Below, in pieces: positions 62,179 through 64,000 of a stretch of 64,000 bases of DNA (positions are counted from its first letter, which is position 1; each line of letters starts with the position of its first letter). Below the pieces are notes generated by a model that was given only the letters and a program-made list of their open reading frames with translations, was not told where the DNA came from and searched no databases. Source of the stretch: Numida meleagris (Eukaryota > Chordata > Aves > Galliformes > Numididae); contig NC_034438.1 in assembly GCF_002078875.1 (NCBI RefSeq), forward strand, positions 70,477,405 through 70,541,404, read 5' to 3'. Position numbers and translations under genes: made by a program.

Positions 62179-64000
62179 ACTGAAAACAAAACACGAATTT
62201 AAAATGTTAATTTATCTAGATCGGGAGAATTCACTTCTCGCAGTGCTCAGTTCTTGCATTGCACAAGGCGTTTTAATTTCTCAGGGCAATTCTTGAATGA
62301 TGGACGGCTGTTTTTACAAGCAGTCCAGTCCAACAGATAAACATAAATGGCTCTTAAGAGCACAGTGCTCACGTGGAAGGTGGGAAAAATCATCAGAAAG
62401 TACTACAGGACATGGAATTCAAGTTTCTCTATCTGAAATTCCTCAAGCTTACCTCTCTCGTGCCTCCCACCCTCCCCCGTTTTACTTATTTTAATGTTCT
62501 CTGATTATGAATGCACTCATCAACATTTAAAGAGCTGTTACCTGTAATTATAGATGACACCTGGAAGAGGTATTGAACTCCACTGAAATAAACTGATTAA
62601 GAACAACATTCAGCACAAGCTTCTTTGAAGCAGATCGCAGTCAGAAAGATTGTGACTTCCCTCACCTGTGCTCACTGCTCTCTTGCTTCAGTCAGTGGTC
62701 TCATCATCAAGTGAAGAGGACACACATCTGTGGAACGGCAGTTTAAGGTTTGAATGATGTAATAATGAATGTAAGGAGAAGAAAAAGAGAAATAATAAAA
62801 ATCAGGCCATCATTAAAATGCACAGCATTTTATGCAGACAGATTTAGCTCTAACACAAGTATTGCTGGAAGACAACTGAATTCTTACCTGGGATGCCTAC
62901 AAGGTCTGAGATCCAGACTTCACGTGGATGTCCAGAGAGCTCATTATTTACATGCACCAGCTCTAAAACCAGAATGATTCCATCCTAGATGAAAGCAGCT
63001 GAGAACCTTTGAAAGAGCAACCTATCAAACTGGCTGTCATTTCCTCCAATATATTCTTTTAAATACATCATGTCTTTATTTGTTTCTGAATACTACTTTT
63101 AAAAGCCAGCAACCATGAGCTGAATATTTTCACATGCCACCCGGCAAAGCGTTTGGTTCAGGAATAACTGGTTGAATCACTAGTTGGAGTGAGAACGGCC
63201 TCTTTGAGGTGGGCAAACATCACACTTGTTCTATTTCCCAGCTATTGATGATGCCATTTATGAGAGAGACTCTAGCTGACATGTGTCGGTTTAATACTTC
63301 TCTATCTGAAATAAAGCAGGGCTGGTAGTTTAGCCAGGAAGAAATAAATTTGCCTCATTCCTTCAAGGAAACATTAAACACAAGATCACTGAACAGTTGA
63401 GGTAGGGCCCCTTGCTCAGGCAGGGCCATCCATGTTCCATGCCCAGGAAGCTTGTGGAGATCTCCACAGGCTCTCTGGACAACCTTATGCCAACACATAA
63501 ATGTTTGCACCCAGCCTGCCCGAAAAAAGACTCTGGATTCTAATCATCACTCAGCAGTGCTCACAGGAATTAAGCATAAATGATACTGGTGGTAAATAAG
63601 CACATGGAAGTGAGAAACACATGCCATGAGGCTTTCACAACAGCTGTGCTAGCCACCTCGTCTCATTTCTTATACCTAAGTGCTATGCTCTACTCATACC
63701 ATTAACCAGTTACAAACCTTTGCAACCCAGTGTTCCACATTAAAAGAAATTGTTACCCAGTATGAAAGAATTAATGAACAGATAAAACCGAAATAATGAG
63801 GGAGCTGTATGAAAAAGCCTCATTGAATTTCCATGTAATTTATAAAAGTAACTTAACTTATATAGGAATGATTGTCGAAAAAGGAAGGGCAGAGCTGAAG
63901 TTCAAGGGTTTTCTCCTGTAACACAACAATGAGATGCAAATAAATACAATGGGCTTCCATGTTTTAGTGGGACCATGAGAGCTTAAGATAAAAAACTTTT
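62179..64000. other. Unique AT-rich DNA, no recognised gene
   Basis: No repeat or gene recognised up to the window end. The frames at 62297-62494 and 62750-62977 (plus) have no domain. Confidence 0.45.

Noticed and set aside
1..64000. Prokaryotic systems, CRISPR arrays, tRNA and rRNA genes
   Set aside because: No ordered direct repeats with spacers, no tRNA-like internal promoter boxes, and no dense long ORFs. The window is plainly vertebrate.

Overview
This is AT-rich vertebrate nuclear DNA with no complete gene. The repeat content points to a bird, most likely a galliform. The evidence is many broken CR1 LINE copies with the avian 3' tail (ATTCTATGATTCT-type), two short mariner derivatives whose ends read GGGCTGCTCTGAAAGTAATG, and several LTRs of avian endogenous retrovirus type. 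There is no bacterial operon, CRISPR array, tRNA or rRNA. The species cannot be fixed from the sequence.

Layout: 0-9.4 kb is mostly unique DNA with a CR1 (2.6-3.2 kb), an LTR (4.4-5.0 kb), an assembly gap beside a GGGAA repeat (6.3-7.0 kb) and a solo LTR (8.8-9.4 kb). 9.4-27 kb is a long, repeat-poor unique stretch with one decayed LTR (18.5 kb) and two possible minus-strand exons (20.5 and 22.2 kb). 27-33.6 kb is CR1-rich, with a better exon candidate on the minus strand at 29.8 kb and a mariner derivative at 33.0 kb. 36-46.3 kb holds three CR1 loci, including a composite at 44.6-46.3 kb in which a plus-strand reverse-transcriptase piece meets a minus-strand endonuclease piece. 46-64 kb has the second mariner derivative (50.5 kb), an LTR-like stretch (56.5-56.9 kb), three CR1 pieces and two more splice-flanked candidates (48.2 and 49.9 kb).

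Most open frames are short and AT-rich with no family resemblance. The only proteins I recognise are fragments of CR1 endonuclease/reverse transcriptase and of mariner transposase, all disrupted. Three minus-strand segments (29752-29883, 22106-22212, 20426-20560) have splice-like borders and a single open frame and could be exons of one or more unidentified genes. Their codon phases do not chain directly, so they are candidates only. The window therefore looks like intergenic or large-intron DNA shaped by old transposon insertion, deletion and inversion. I found no convincing new system. The points most worth checking are the exon candidates, the inverted CR1 composite, the paired mariner derivatives and the gap-flanking G-run repeat.
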